This document shows, in pieces, positions 8,348 through 16,257 of a DNA stretch of 16,796 bases. This stretch comes from Clostridia bacterium (GTDB lineage Bacteria > Bacillota > Clostridia > Oscillospirales > CAG-272). The notes beneath the pieces are model-generated. The model was not told the origin of the DNA. It saw only the letters and a list, made by a program, of their open reading frames with translations, and did no database searches. The stretch spans positions 1 to 16,796 of the forward strand of contig JAGAFM010000150.1 in assembly GCA_017612655.1 (NCBI GenBank), in the 5' to 3' direction. The number at the start of each line of letters is the position of its first letter. The stretch's first letter is position 1. Both the position numbers and the translations under genes were made by a program.

Positions 8348-9913
8348 TTATGGTTTCACGGTTTTCGGTACGGTGACGGTTATTTCGGGCGCGAATTCGA
8401 GCGGGTAGAAGACGGTTCCGATATCGCGCTGCGTGAGGGGCACATCCTGCCCGTCGCCGCTGTACATTTCCTGACCGACGCTCTGACCGTTCAGCCAGAC
8501 GCGGGCCGCTTCGTTGCCGACCCAGGTCACGTGCATGGCGTCGAGACCTCTGCCGGTCGACTTGACGTGCCATTGCTGAACGGGCTGGCCGAGATCGATG
8601 TGCGTCCCGTTGCGATCGACGGAAACCGTCGATCTCATCTCCTGTCCGAAATTCATCTCAAACGTGAATTCGGTTTTGTCGGATACGTTGTTGAACGCTC
8701 CGGAGAGCGAGGGCTTCAGCGTGCCGGCGGTCCAGCTTCGGATGTCCGCCGTGAATTTGCCCACCAGCGTCCGCTTCAGCACGGTCGGCTTGTTGACCTT
8801 CGGGATGAACTTCGAGAGCAGTTCGCTCCGCGCGTTCGGCATGCCTTCGAATTTGTAAAGGATCTGACACCAGTCGTTGATGCGCTGACCGTACAGCCAG
8901 ATGTCGGACGAGTCGGAGAAACGGGCGTCGAAGCATTCGCCGAAGTTCTTGCCCTCGAGCACGAGGGTCAGCTCTCCCTCGTACGTTCCTGAATTGTCCC
9001 CCGCCGCCACGACGGTATCGCCGGTCTTCAGATAGAGATCGCCGTTGAGCGTGAACTGCGTCGTGACGTTGTCCACCCCGAGAAAGACGCAGGGGTCCGC
9101 GTCGCATTTCGCGTCCTTGAACGAGATGCGGATACGGTTCGCGTTCTTCTTCTCCGCCAGGTCGTTCATCTTCTGGCTGCAGCGGATGTAAAACTCCGCG
9201 ATCTTTTCGAACAGTTTCGTCATCTCGTTGCAGAACTTGTCGAACTGTTCGGTGTCGGCGAGTTCGAGCGCGACGTCGATCGAATTCAGTGCAAACGACG
9301 CAACGCCGGCGCTGACGGGGATTTTGGGCACCTTCTTCGCCGCTTTCGCCGCCTCAATAATCGCTTTTTCGTTCGCCTCCATCGCGTCGTTCAGTGCGTC
9401 GACGACGATTCCCTTCGTAGCGCCGATGGCGAAGCCGGCGTCCGGAACGGAGGATTCCGGCGGACCGTACGCGATCACCTTTGCGACGTCCGAAGCGCCG
9501 AAGACAGGCGTCGGGGAGGGAATGTAGTTGGAAAGCGCGACGAGCAGTTTCTTCGCGATCTCCTTGTCGACCTTGCCGTCCAGATCCGCGCCGATGCTCG
9601 AGAGGATTTCCACGCCGGCGACCGTCATGTGCAGGGTGTTCAGCACCTCGTTGATGATCGCGTTCATCTCTTCGACCGTCAGCGCAGTGGCGCCCGTCAG
9701 GGTGCCTTTGAACTTCAGCGTGTGCATCGTCAGCTCGACGTCGAAGGAGTCGGCGAACTGGTCGAGCTTCTGGGTAAAGCGGTTGTAGTCGATCCCCTTG
9801 TATTTTCCGTCGGAAAGGTCGGCCGCCTCAGCCTGCGGCAGAGTAAGCGGAAGAGCGAGGAAAAAGGAAAGAACCAGCAGGAGGGAGACCATCCTGAAGA
9901 TACGGGTTTTCAT
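8348..9913 (-). CDS. Secreted protein of unknown function
   Basis: A 521-residue protein with a type I signal peptide: basic start MKTRIFR, a hydrophobic core and an AEA-AD cleavage site after about residue 30. The ATG overlaps the stop of the upstream gene in the sequence ATGA (9910-9913), and GGAGG inside that gene lies nine bases before it, so translation is probably coupled. Residues about 40-280 look mainly helical and Ala/Lys/Glu-rich; the rest looks beta-rich, with an isolated pattern of strands from FTLNGDLYLKTGD to the C-terminus. I recognise no catalytic motif and no lipobox. The gap to the next gene is only 23 bases. Its position between two lipoproteins suggests all three form or modify one extracellular structure; that is inference. 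Confidence 0.82.
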   Translation of the reverse strand: MKTRIFRMVSLLLVLSFFLALPLTLPQAEAADLSDGKYKGIDYNRFTQKLDQFADSFDVELTMHTLKFKGTLTGATALTVEEMNAIINEVLNTLHMTVAGVEILSSIGADLDGKVDKEIAKKLLVALSNYIPSPTPVFGASDVAKVIAYGPPESSVPDAGFAIGATKGIVVDALNDAMEANEKAIIEAAKAAKKVPKIPVSAGVASFALNSIDVALELADTEQFDKFCNEMTKLFEKIAEFYIRCSQKMNDLAEKKNANRIRISFKDAKCDADPCVFLGVDNVTTQFTLNGDLYLKTGDTVVAAGDNSGTYEGELTLVLEGKNFGECFDARFSDSSDIWLYGQRINDWCQILYKFEGMPNARSELLSKFIPKVNKPTVLKRTLVGKFTADIRSWTAGTLKPSLSGAFNNVSDKTEFTFEMNFGQEMRSTVSVDRNGTHIDLGQPVQQWHVKSTGRGLDAMHVTWVGNEAARVWLNGQSVGQEMYSGDGQDVPLTQRDIGTVFYPLEFAPEITVTVPKTVKP

Positions 9914-10782
9914 CCCTCTTCACCTCCGTTCCGGCTGCTTATATCCACGAACGAAGAGGCAAGCGCGTTGAGTCCCTCGTGATCGGGGTGGTAGCGCAGC
10001 GCCTCCTCCAGCCATTTCGTCGCCTTGTAGGCCTCGTCTGCGTAAGCTGCCGCGGTGATCGCGCAGATCCAGCATTCCGGCTCGGTCGGGCGGATGCGCA
10101 GAGCATAGCACGCGGGAACCATCGCTTCGGCGTATTTTCCCGCATCGAGGAGTTCCATTGCGTCTGCGCAGAGATACTCCGCAGAGAAATTATAAGGCGA
10201 GCGGCCGTAGCCATGCAGGACGGGCCGGTACAGCCCGTAGATTTCTTCTTCGTATCCGCGGAGCTTGTCGCGCAGAGCGTACAGATCGGCGGTGCTTTTT
10301 CCCGCCAGATAGCGGAAGCTCAGACCCTTTTCCGGATAGTTGCCCATGACCGCGGCGCTCGCGTAGGCCTTTGCCGCTTCTTCGGACTTTCCCTGCACGT
10401 CGAAGATCAGTCCCTCGAAATAGTACGGATAGGGCGAGGCGTAGCAGATCTCGGCGATCTCGTCCCAGTCCGTATACCGGCTGCCGGCCGTAAGGGAATC
10501 AAAGTCGTCTCCCTCTCCCTTGAGCCACAGCAGACGTTCGACCGCAAGGCGCATGGCGCTTACGCTCGCTCCGGAGAAGCCGTAAAAGTACGCCGCCGTC
10601 TCATCCATCAGAAGGTTGTCAAATTTTTGTCCGTACTTTTCGCTTTCCTCGATCAGTTTGAAAAACTCTTCCTCAGTCAGCGCGCCGGACTCTCCCCCCG
10701 GCGCGTCCGAGGGGGCGCAGGAGGCAAGCAGCGCGAGGGCAGTGAAGAAGATCAGCAGAAGCGATGCGATTCTCTTGACCAA
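9910..10782 (-). CDS. TPR-like lipoprotein of unknown function
   Basis: First gene of the - strand operon. The start is the TTG at 10782: AAAGGAG (10792-10798 on the complement) is nine bases upstream and the product begins with a proper lipoprotein signal, MVKRIASLLLIFFTALALL, lipobox LASC, Cys22. An in-frame ATG at 11046 would add 88 residues of Pro/Arg-rich sequence ahead of the signal and is rejected. The 290-residue protein is largely helical. The segments EEAAKAYASAAVMGNYPE and EPECWICAITAAAYADEAY, followed by ATKWLEEALRYHPDHEG, have the spacing and Ala/Gly/Pro pattern of tetratricopeptide repeats, which usually bind other proteins. It would sit on the outer face of the membrane. The last four bases overlap the next gene. 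Confidence 0.83.
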   Translation of the reverse strand: MVKRIASLLLIFFTALALLASCAPSDAPGGESGALTEEEFFKLIEESEKYGQKFDNLLMDETAAYFYGFSGASVSAMRLAVERLLWLKGEGDDFDSLTAGSRYTDWDEIAEICYASPYPYYFEGLIFDVQGKSEEAAKAYASAAVMGNYPEKGLSFRYLAGKSTADLYALRDKLRGYEEEIYGLYRPVLHGYGRSPYNFSAEYLCADAMELLDAGKYAEAMVPACYALRIRPTEPECWICAITAAAYADEAYKATKWLEEALRYHPDHEGLNALASSFVDISSRNGGEEG

Positions 10783-11017
10783 AAGACCACGCTCCTTTCG
10801 GGTACCGTTCCGCCCGATCGCTTGTGTGAGAGGGTTTTTCCTCTCCTTATCAAGAGCGGTTGTGCCGCTCGGACGGGCGATCAGCCATTTCCGTGGGGCA
10901 GGGCTCACCGCCGAAAGCGGTTTTGAAAGAGCGTCGTCCCTGTCCGGATTTCCGCCAATCGGCACCCGTTCATTTTTTCCAACCGTCTGTATTCTACAAC
11001 AAAGAGAGGAAAAAAGG

Positions 11018-11059
11018 AATAGGACCGGAACTGGGACTGGTCCCAAATCCAGTCCTATT
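11018..11059. repeat. Near-perfect 42-base palindrome, terminator- or operator-like
   Basis: Seventeen of 21 base pairs match. The outer arms AATAGGAC (11018-11025) and GTCCTATT (11052-11059) pair perfectly, as do the inner arms TGGGAC (11032-11037) and GTCCCA (11040-11045). T-rich sequence follows on both strands (TTTTCT on +; CCTTTTT on -). It could be a bidirectional terminator, a leader attenuator for the - strand operon, or a protein-binding site. Confidence 0.6.
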
Positions 11060-11273
11060 TTCTCGGTTCAACCCTTGATGTTTGCTGAGCGAATTGACTG
11101 CTTTTTCTCAAGAAGAATAGCAGTTACGAAAGGAGTCCGGTACCATGGATGGGTTCCTTGGCAGATGGGTAGTTGACGACATACTGTTTCCGAGTCTGCT
11201 CTTTTTTGACATGGCGGAAAATCGTTTGTCGCACGCGCTGCCTCCGGCAATTCGTTTCTTTTCCGTATTCCTA

Positions 11274-11302
11274 TTGACGGATTCGATGATTTGGTGTATA
11301 AT
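11274..11302 (+). promoter_or_regulatory. Sigma-A-type promoter for the M23-type gene
   Basis: The -35 box TTGACG (11274-11279, 5 of 6) and perfect -10 box TATAAT (11297-11302) are separated by 17 bases. The start of transcription would be near 11309, leaving a leader of about 85 bases before the ATG at 11395. Confidence 0.85.
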
Positions 11303-11394
11303 ACAATCGGTTTTTTGTATGGTTTTGTGAAATCGGAAGCGACCGTTTTCCGATCTGTTTCCATAGACGAAAGGCGACCCGGAGGGCAATAGTT

Positions 11395-13011
11395 ATGAAC
11401 AAGAAAATCAAGATCGTTTTGCTTGTCATCCTGCTCCTTATCCCGACCTATCTCGCGATTGCGGAATTTCGGAAGGCGCAGTCTCCCCAGGTGGAGGACA
11501 AGCGGGGGGTGACCGGGATGACCGTTTCCTCTCCGGACGGAACCAAATACCTTTATGAGGCGGGGACGGAAGACGGAGACGAGGCGATCGGATTCATGAC
11601 GTCGCTCAACCGGAACGCCCGTTCGCTGGAGTCGATGCCGAACGCTTTGTCGGACGCGAAACAGTTTACGGTGGAGTTCAAGAGCTTTGCCAAAACGAAT
11701 ACCTACAGGTATTACTTCACCAACGATCCGGATGCCGCCTATCTGCTCGACCCCGAGGACAAGGCATACAAGATCACCGCGTCGGACGCCACGTCCTTTC
11801 TGTGCCGGGAGTTTTCCACCTCCCTCTACACGGGTGCGGTCTCCCCGGTTCTGACGATCGCGGGGGACGAGGTCATTCCCCAGACCATGGACTGGAAGTA
11901 CCAGCTTTTCGACGGAACCTACCGGAGCGTCGACATCGAAACGACCCAGAGTCAGCTGACCTACCGGATGAACGCGCGGCTGCAGATGTCCTTCAGCATC
12001 GATCCGGACGTGTTCAACATCGAGGTCTTTGACGGCGACGACCGTCTCTACAGCGGCAATTACGCCGGCCTGTCCGCCCTGACGGTTTCGGAGACCAAGC
12101 TGCTCCGCTTCCGGATTCAGGCCCAGTGGTACGAGATCGACGGGAAGCTCGGACAGGGCGAAGGCATTTACGACTTCATGGCTCGCGTCAACGCGCCCGC
12201 TTCGTTCTATCTCAACATCAGCTCCTGCTCGCAGGGCGATTTCTGCGTCGTGACCGCCAAGGACAAGCCTGAGGACTCCGACATCACCTTCGTATCCGAG
12301 CCGGATATCGGATTCACGCCGGTCTTCGTGGAGGACGGCGACTACTACCGCGCGCTGGTCCCCATCAAGACGACCGCTCCCGCCGGAAACTACACCTTTA
12401 CGCTTTCCTGCGACGGCGTCGTCCAGCAGCTTTCCCTGCTCGTCAACGCGAAGGAATTTCTGGACGTGAACTACAACATTTCCGAGACGGTTGTCGCGGC
12501 GACCCGCACGGAAGCGACGCTCGCCTCCTTTGAAGAGACGATGACTCCCGTCGCGAAATCTCTGAAGATTGCCGCGGACCATCTCTTCGACGGACTGTTC
12601 ATCGAAGGTGTTCCGCAGGGCGCGCAGCTGTTTACCGGTTTCGGAAGATACCGTCTGATCAACAAGGTGGAGTCGACCCGCTACCAGCACATGGGCGTCG
12701 ACTACTATCTCATGGAAGGGTCCGAGATCCAGGCCGTCAACAACGGCGTCGTGATCTACGTCGGAACCACGGACCTCAGCGGACTGACGGTCGTTGTGGA
12801 GCACGGACTCGGGCTGAAGAGCTGGTACTGCCATCTCAGCGAGTCCAAGGTTCAGGTCGGGGACAGCGTCCGGACGGGCGACGTCATCGCGCTGTCCGGC
12901 GAGACCGGATTCTGCAGTCAGGGACAGGTTCACATCGGCCTCTCCGTCTTTGAAGTGCCGGTCTGTCCGTACGATCTCTGGGAGAACCCGCTGGTTCTCA
13001 ACAACCCGTAA
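11395..13011 (+). CDS. Membrane-anchored M23/LytM-type peptidase domain protein, metal site altered
   Basis: A 538-residue protein; GGAGG (11381-11385) is nine bases before the ATG. A single membrane segment at about residues 5-24 lacks an obvious cleavage site, so the protein is probably anchored with its bulk outside. Residues about 40-260 are of unknown fold; about 265-355 look like an Ig-like beta sandwich. The C-terminal 125 residues are an M23 (LytM-like) domain, a family that cuts peptidoglycan cross-links with zinc. The HxxxD motif is present (His432, Asp436 in QHMGVDY), as are the histidine of the WYCHLS block (His480) and the first histidine of the final HxH motif (His513). The second, normally a zinc ligand, is Gly515 (VHIGLS). 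Activity may therefore be lost or altered. It has its own strong promoter. Confidence 0.85.
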   Translation: MNKKIKIVLLVILLLIPTYLAIAEFRKAQSPQVEDKRGVTGMTVSSPDGTKYLYEAGTEDGDEAIGFMTSLNRNARSLESMPNALSDAKQFTVEFKSFAKTNTYRYYFTNDPDAAYLLDPEDKAYKITASDATSFLCREFSTSLYTGAVSPVLTIAGDEVIPQTMDWKYQLFDGTYRSVDIETTQSQLTYRMNARLQMSFSIDPDVFNIEVFDGDDRLYSGNYAGLSALTVSETKLLRFRIQAQWYEIDGKLGQGEGIYDFMARVNAPASFYLNISSCSQGDFCVVTAKDKPEDSDITFVSEPDIGFTPVFVEDGDYYRALVPIKTTAPAGNYTFTLSCDGVVQQLSLLVNAKEFLDVNYNISETVVAATRTEATLASFEETMTPVAKSLKIAADHLFDGLFIEGVPQGAQLFTGFGRYRLINKVESTRYQHMGVDYYLMEGSEIQAVNNGVVIYVGTTDLSGLTVVVEHGLGLKSWYCHLSESKVQVGDSVRTGDVIALSGETGFCSQGQVHIGLSVFEVPVCPYDLWENPLVLNNP

Positions 13012-13018
13012 AACCCGT

Positions 13019-13034
13019 CCCCGGCTCTCCGGGG
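13019..13034 (+). terminator. Small GC hairpin after the M23-type gene
   Basis: CCCCGG-CTCT-CCGGGG starts eight bases after the stop codon. The following AATCTCTCAATTTC is only weakly T-rich, so on its own it is a poor terminator; with the larger hairpin at 13055 it may reduce read-through. Confidence 0.4.
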
Positions 13035-13054
13035 AATCTCTCAATTTCGCAGAT

Positions 13055-13108
13055 AAACGCCGACGGTAGGTTCCCGTTGAACTTTTCCCGGGTCCCGCGT
13101 CGGCGTTT
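13055..13108 (+). terminator. Long-stem hairpin in the tsaE leader, terminator- or attenuator-like
   Basis: Perfect 11-base arms AAACGCCGACG (13055-13065) and CGTCGGCGTTT (13098-13108) enclose 32 bases and are followed by CCTTGCTTTCC. It ends 19 bases before the tsaE start. It may end transcription of the M23-type gene or shape expression of tsaE. Confidence 0.5.
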
Positions 13109-13127
13109 CCTTGCTTTCCGGAAAGGA

Positions 13128-13583
13128 ATGAGACAGCCTTTGGTGATCGAGACGCACAGCGCCCGGGAAACGGAAGCGGCCGGAGCCGCTTTGGCCCGGG
13201 ATCTTCTGGAAAAGGAACCGGACGGCGCCGTCGTGGCGCTTTCCGGAGACCTCGGCGTCGGCAAGACGGCCTTCGCCCGCGGTGCGGGGACGGTTCTTGC
13301 CCCGGATGCCTGCGTGCAGAGCCCGACCTACACCCTGGTCCGGGTTTACGGGGGCCCCGGACGGCAGATGATTCATTTCGATCTGTACCGCATTCAGGAC
13401 GAGGACGATCTGCTTTCCGTCGGTTTTTACGACTATCTGGAGGAAGGAAACTTCCTGTTCATCGAATGGAGCGAAAGAGTTCCGCAGGTGCTTCCGGAAC
13501 GGTTCTACCGGGTCGAAATCGAACGGACCGGCGAACCGGACGGCAGACGGATCCGGATTACCGGTCCGGGGGAGGCTTTATGA
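13128..13583 (+). CDS. tsaE: tRNA t6A37 biosynthesis ATPase TsaE
   Basis: TsaE is the small cytoplasmic ATPase that works with TsaB and TsaD to transfer threonylcarbamoyl to A37 of ANN-decoding tRNAs. All family blocks are visible in the 151-residue product: Walker A GDLGVGKT (40-47), SPTYTLV (65-71), HFDLYR (83-88) and FIEWSE (111-116). Length is typical. The start is uncertain: the ATG at 13128 gives a normal N-terminus, but the only nearby binding site (AAAGGA, 13122-13127) touches it directly; the in-frame TTG at 13140 is twelve bases from that site. A longer frame from TTG 13077 would begin inside a hairpin without a binding site. The stop overlaps the tsaB start (ATGA). Confidence 0.95.
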   Translation: MRQPLVIETHSARETEAAGAALARDLLEKEPDGAVVALSGDLGVGKTAFARGAGTVLAPDACVQSPTYTLVRVYGGPGRQMIHFDLYRIQDEDDLLSVGFYDYLEEGNFLFIEWSERVPQVLPERFYRVEIERTGEPDGRRIRITGPGEAL

Positions 13584-14311
13584 AAATACTGGGAATCGAC
13601 ACGTCCGCCTCCACCGCCGCGGCCGCGCTGGCGGAGGACGAACGGATTCTCGCCCGCATCTCCGTCGCGGGAACCCGGATGCATTCCGAGACGATGCTCC
13701 CGATGGTGCAGCGTCTGATGGAGTCCGCCCGGATCGGATACGACGAAATCGACCTCTACGCCGCAGCTTCCTGCCCCGGATCCTATACGGGAGTCCGGAT
13801 CGGGGTCTCCCTGATCAAGGGGCTGGCGTTCGGCAGAGGAAAAATCTGTATCGGGGTTTCCTCTCTCGCCGCCCTGGCCCGGGAGCTGGAACCGCTGCTA
13901 TCCGGCAGAGACCGGATTCTCGTCTGCCCGCTGATGGATGCCAGACGGGACAGGATGTATTATGCCGTTTTCTCCCTGGAACGGGAGAAGGACGGCTTCC
14001 CCGCCTGCCGGAGACTGACTCCGGATTCCGTGGACGATCTGTCCCGGATCCGCGAAGAGCTGGGCGCATACGGAGAGCCGGTCTGTCTGACCGGAGACGG
14101 ATGCGGGAAGGGATTGGAAGCCTTTTCGGGACTTCCCGTGACCGAGGCGCCGGAAGCCCTCCGGTATTCGACGGGGCTCGGCGTGATCCGGGAGGCGGTC
14201 TCCGTGTTCCGGAGCAGCCCGTCCGCAGAAAGCTTTACCGATCTGGCGCTGAAGCCCGGATATCTCCGCCCGTCGTCGGCGGAGAGAGCCCGGAATTCCT
14301 CAGAGGATTGA
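13580..14311 (+). CDS. tsaB: tRNA t6A37 biosynthesis protein TsaB
   Basis: TsaB is an ASKHA-fold protein without its own catalysis that dimerises with TsaD in t6A37 formation. The 243-residue product starts with the expected MKILGIDTSAS strand, and carries HSETMLPM (35-42) and the signature SCPGSYTGVRIG (64-75) followed by KGLAFG. The ATG at 13580 overlaps the tsaE stop by four bases and GGAGG (13571-13575) lies just upstream, which implies translational coupling; an in-frame upstream ATG at 13466 lies deep inside tsaE and is rejected. The C-terminal half is the usual variable region. In many Firmicutes tsaB is followed by rimI and tsaD; here rpiB comes next, and tsaD is not in the window. 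Confidence 0.95.
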   Translation: MKILGIDTSASTAAAALAEDERILARISVAGTRMHSETMLPMVQRLMESARIGYDEIDLYAAASCPGSYTGVRIGVSLIKGLAFGRGKICIGVSSLAALARELEPLLSGRDRILVCPLMDARRDRMYYAVFSLEREKDGFPACRRLTPDSVDDLSRIREELGAYGEPVCLTGDGCGKGLEAFSGLPVTEAPEALRYSTGLGVIREAVSVFRSSPSAESFTDLALKPGYLRPSSAERARNSSED

Positions 14312-14327
14312 ACAGGAGGACTGACCT

Positions 14328-14792
14328 ATGGAGAACCGCAAACCGATCGCCATCGCCTCCGATCACGGGGGCTACGCGCTGAAGCTGGCCATCGAAACCT
14401 ATTTGACGGGGGAGGGAATCCCGTTCCGCGACTACGGATGCGACAGCCCCGCCCGGGCGGACTACCCGGTCTATGCGGTTCGCGCCTGCCGCGCGATCCA
14501 GTCCGGCGAGTCCGATTTCGGTATCCTCGTCTGCGGCACCGGAATCGGCATGAGCATGGCGGCGAACCGGGAGAAGGGAATCCGCGCCGCCTGCTGCTCG
14601 GATCGCTACTCAGCCCGCATGACCCGTGCGCACAACGACGCGAACGTCCTCTGCCTGGGAGGCCGGGTTCTTCCCGGAGACCGGGCCGTGGAACTGGTCC
14701 GGATTTTCCTCTCCTCTCCGTTCGAGGGCGGGCGCCACGCGGAACGGATCGGCATGTTCGAAAAGATCGAAAACAATCAGGAACTGGAGTAA
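14328..14792 (+). CDS. rpiB: Ribose 5-phosphate isomerase B (RpiB/LacAB family)
   Basis: Interconverts ribose 5-phosphate and ribulose 5-phosphate in the non-oxidative pentose phosphate pathway; cytoplasmic. The 154-residue product has the family blocks in order: SDHGGYALK (11-19), ADYP (44-47), GILVCGTGIGMSMAANR (65-81), RAHNDANVLCLGGR (100-113) and FEGGRHAERI (132-141). Cys69 and His102 correspond to the catalytic Cys66 and His99 of the E. coli enzyme. AGGAGG (14313-14318) is nine bases before the ATG, and the gap from tsaB is 16 bases, so they share a transcript. Members of this family can also act on allose 6-phosphate or be galactose 6-phosphate isomerase subunits; a single gene beside housekeeping genes favours RpiB. 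Confidence 0.95.
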   Translation: MENRKPIAIASDHGGYALKLAIETYLTGEGIPFRDYGCDSPARADYPVYAVRACRAIQSGESDFGILVCGTGIGMSMAANREKGIRAACCSDRYSARMTRAHNDANVLCLGGRVLPGDRAVELVRIFLSSPFEGGRHAERIGMFEKIENNQELE

Positions 14793-14796
14793 GCCT

Positions 14797-15387
14797 TTGA
14801 ACAAACACTACCTCTACAACATCTTTTCCAAAATTCCGATCCTGGAAACGAACCGTCTGACGCTCAGGAGGATGAAGGCGACGGACGCGGGAGACATGTT
14901 CGAATATGCCTCCCGGGCGGACGTCACGCAGTACCTGACCTGGAATCCCCATCCGGACGTGGACTATACGAGAGAGTATCTGACGCAGGTCCAGAAGCAG
15001 TACGAGAACGGGGAGTTCTACGACTGGGCGGTCATCCTCCGGGATGAAATGAAGATGATCGGAAGCTGCGGCTTTACCTCGTTCGACGACGACAACAGCA
15101 GCGGCGAGATCGGATACGTTCTGAACCCGGATTTCTGGGGACAGGGCCTGATGTCCGAGGCGGTGACGGCGGTTCTCGGCTTTGGCTTTGAACGGCTCGG
15201 TCTGCACCGCATCGAGGCAAAGGTTATGCTGGAGAACGTTCGGAGCCGCAGAGTGCTGGAAAAGTGCGGAATGACCTATGAGGGCACCCACCGGGACGCG
15301 ATGCTGGTAAAAGGAGAGTTCCGGACCATCTCCGTCTGCGCTATGCTGCGGGAGGAGTTTGCCGCGAACAATCCGGCCTTGAAGTAA
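14797..15387 (+). CDS. GNAT family N-acetyltransferase, RimJ/RimL type
   Basis: A 196-residue acetyl-CoA-dependent acetyltransferase. The start is the TTG at 14797, seven bases after GGAG (14786-14789) and four bases after the rpiB stop; an upstream in-frame ATG at 14626 would read out of frame through rpiB and is rejected. The protein opens in the way typical of the RimJ/RimL subgroup (ILETNRLTLRRMKATDAGDMF, given as residues 16-36), has the acetyl-CoA binding block NPDFWGQGLMSEA (110-122) and the closing ENVRSRRVLEKCGM (146-159). This subgroup modifies ribosomal protein N-termini, aminoglycosides or other amines; the substrate cannot be told. It takes the place that rimI often holds after tsaB but is of the other subgroup. 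Confidence 0.9.
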   Translation: MNKHYLYNIFSKIPILETNRLTLRRMKATDAGDMFEYASRADVTQYLTWNPHPDVDYTREYLTQVQKQYENGEFYDWAVILRDEMKMIGSCGFTSFDDDNSSGEIGYVLNPDFWGQGLMSEAVTAVLGFGFERLGLHRIEAKVMLENVRSRRVLEKCGMTYEGTHRDAMLVKGEFRTISVCAMLREEFAANNPALK

Positions 15388-15498
15388 TGAGAATGCACTT
15401 GAGGTTCCGGCCGGAGTTCCAGTCGGTTACCGGAGACGGAATCCACCCGGCAGAGGGCTCGATTTTTTGCATTATTGGAAAAAAGGGGCGGAAGAAAC

Positions 15499-16212
15499 GT
15501 GGAAAACAAATCCGGAAAGAAACGGAATTCTGTATGCCGGGTTCTGCTGATTCTGTTTGCTTCCGTCCGGAGACTGCTGCTGATTCTGCTGATTCTCGCC
15601 CTGGCGGCGGCGTTTTGCATTCACCAGATTCATCCGTACTACTTTCCGCTCGGCATCAAAACGCATAACGCCGGTTTGTATGAGGACGGCTCCTACAGCA
15701 CGCTGGCAGGCGGTCAGGCTGCGGCCAAATTCTTTCCGGAAAAGGACGAGCTGGGCGAATACAGCTCCATTGATTTCTACTTCGTCAACAATGTGCTGAG
15801 ATTCACCCTGTTCGGCCGGATCGGGAACACCTTTCGGCTGGACGTCAGGTATTCCGAAGAAGCCGCATACGACGAGGCTGTTCGGCAACTGTTTCGGAAC
15901 TATCATTGCGGCGATTATTACCGCGCTCACAAACTGAACCTTATGTGGTGGGACGCGTATTACGTGGTTGAATTTGTTCCGGGATCGATCGACGACCGGA
16001 ATTACTTCTACCTGTGTCTCAACGAAAAGGAAAGAATCGTGAGATTTCTCTTTATGGAGGACGCGAACATTTATTGCTCTTATCGCATGGTATCGGATTG
16101 TGACGATCAAGTTTGGATCGTCTGGGGAAAATCGCGTGACGAAAGCGAAACGGTCAAAAACAAATATGACTCCTATATCATCGAAGGCTTCCAAACGGAA
16201 AACGCCGGGTAA
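15499..16212 (+). CDS. Small membrane-anchored protein of unknown function
   Basis: A 237-residue product if started at GTG 15499, which has AAGGGG (15483-15488) ten bases upstream; an in-frame TTG at 15475 would add eight residues but has no binding site. The N-terminus is basic (KSGKKRN), then one membrane segment spans about residues 26-41 (LLLILLILALAAAF). The remaining 195 residues face one side, probably outside, and are rich in Tyr, Phe and Asp, with strands such as SSIDFYFVNNVLRFTLFG and YYVVEFVPGS. No motif is recognised. It lies 111 bases after the acetyltransferase without a clear terminator or promoter between. The 3' half is somewhat AT-richer than the housekeeping genes upstream. 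Confidence 0.75.
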   Translation: MENKSGKKRNSVCRVLLILFASVRRLLLILLILALAAAFCIHQIHPYYFPLGIKTHNAGLYEDGSYSTLAGGQAAAKFFPEKDELGEYSSIDFYFVNNVLRFTLFGRIGNTFRLDVRYSEEAAYDEAVRQLFRNYHCGDYYRAHKLNLMWWDAYYVVEFVPGSIDDRNYFYLCLNEKERIVRFLFMEDANIYCSYRMVSDCDDQVWIVWGKSRDESETVKNKYDSYIIEGFQTENAG

Positions 16213-16257
16213 AAACCACGTTCAGGCAAACGACTTCCGCCTGACGGGATGATCCCA

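Larger units (their letters stand above)
10783..11394. other. 612-base intergenic region between divergent operons
   Basis: No convincing gene on either strand. It contains, on the gene-8 side, two small hairpins: GAGCGG-TTGTG-CCGCTC (10854-10870) and ACCGC-CGAAA-GCGGT (10907-10921). It also has the 42-base palindrome at 11018-11059 and the promoter at 11274-11302. I could not find a clear promoter for the - strand operon; a TAGAAT (complement of 10991-10996) has no acceptable -35. An ORF of 61 codons (11145-11330) has a good ribosome binding site but overlaps the downstream promoter and looks non-coding. Confidence 0.7.

Noticed and set aside
10783..11046. N-terminal extension of the TPR-like lipoprotein to an ATG at 11046
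   Set aside because: It would place 88 Pro/Arg-rich residues before a clear lipoprotein signal, and TTG 10782 has a strong binding site.
13077..13127. Earlier TTG start for tsaE
   Set aside because: No ribosome binding site, lies in the loop of a hairpin, and gives an extension not seen in the family.
13466..13579. Earlier ATG for tsaB
   Set aside because: Lies inside tsaE in another frame; the ATG at 13580 matches the family N-terminus.
14626..14796. Earlier ATG for the acetyltransferase
   Set aside because: The added 57 residues are an out-of-frame reading of rpiB.
15387..15668. 93-codon + strand frame between the acetyltransferase and the small membrane protein
   Set aside because: Overlaps the supported frame, basic low-complexity product and no family likeness.
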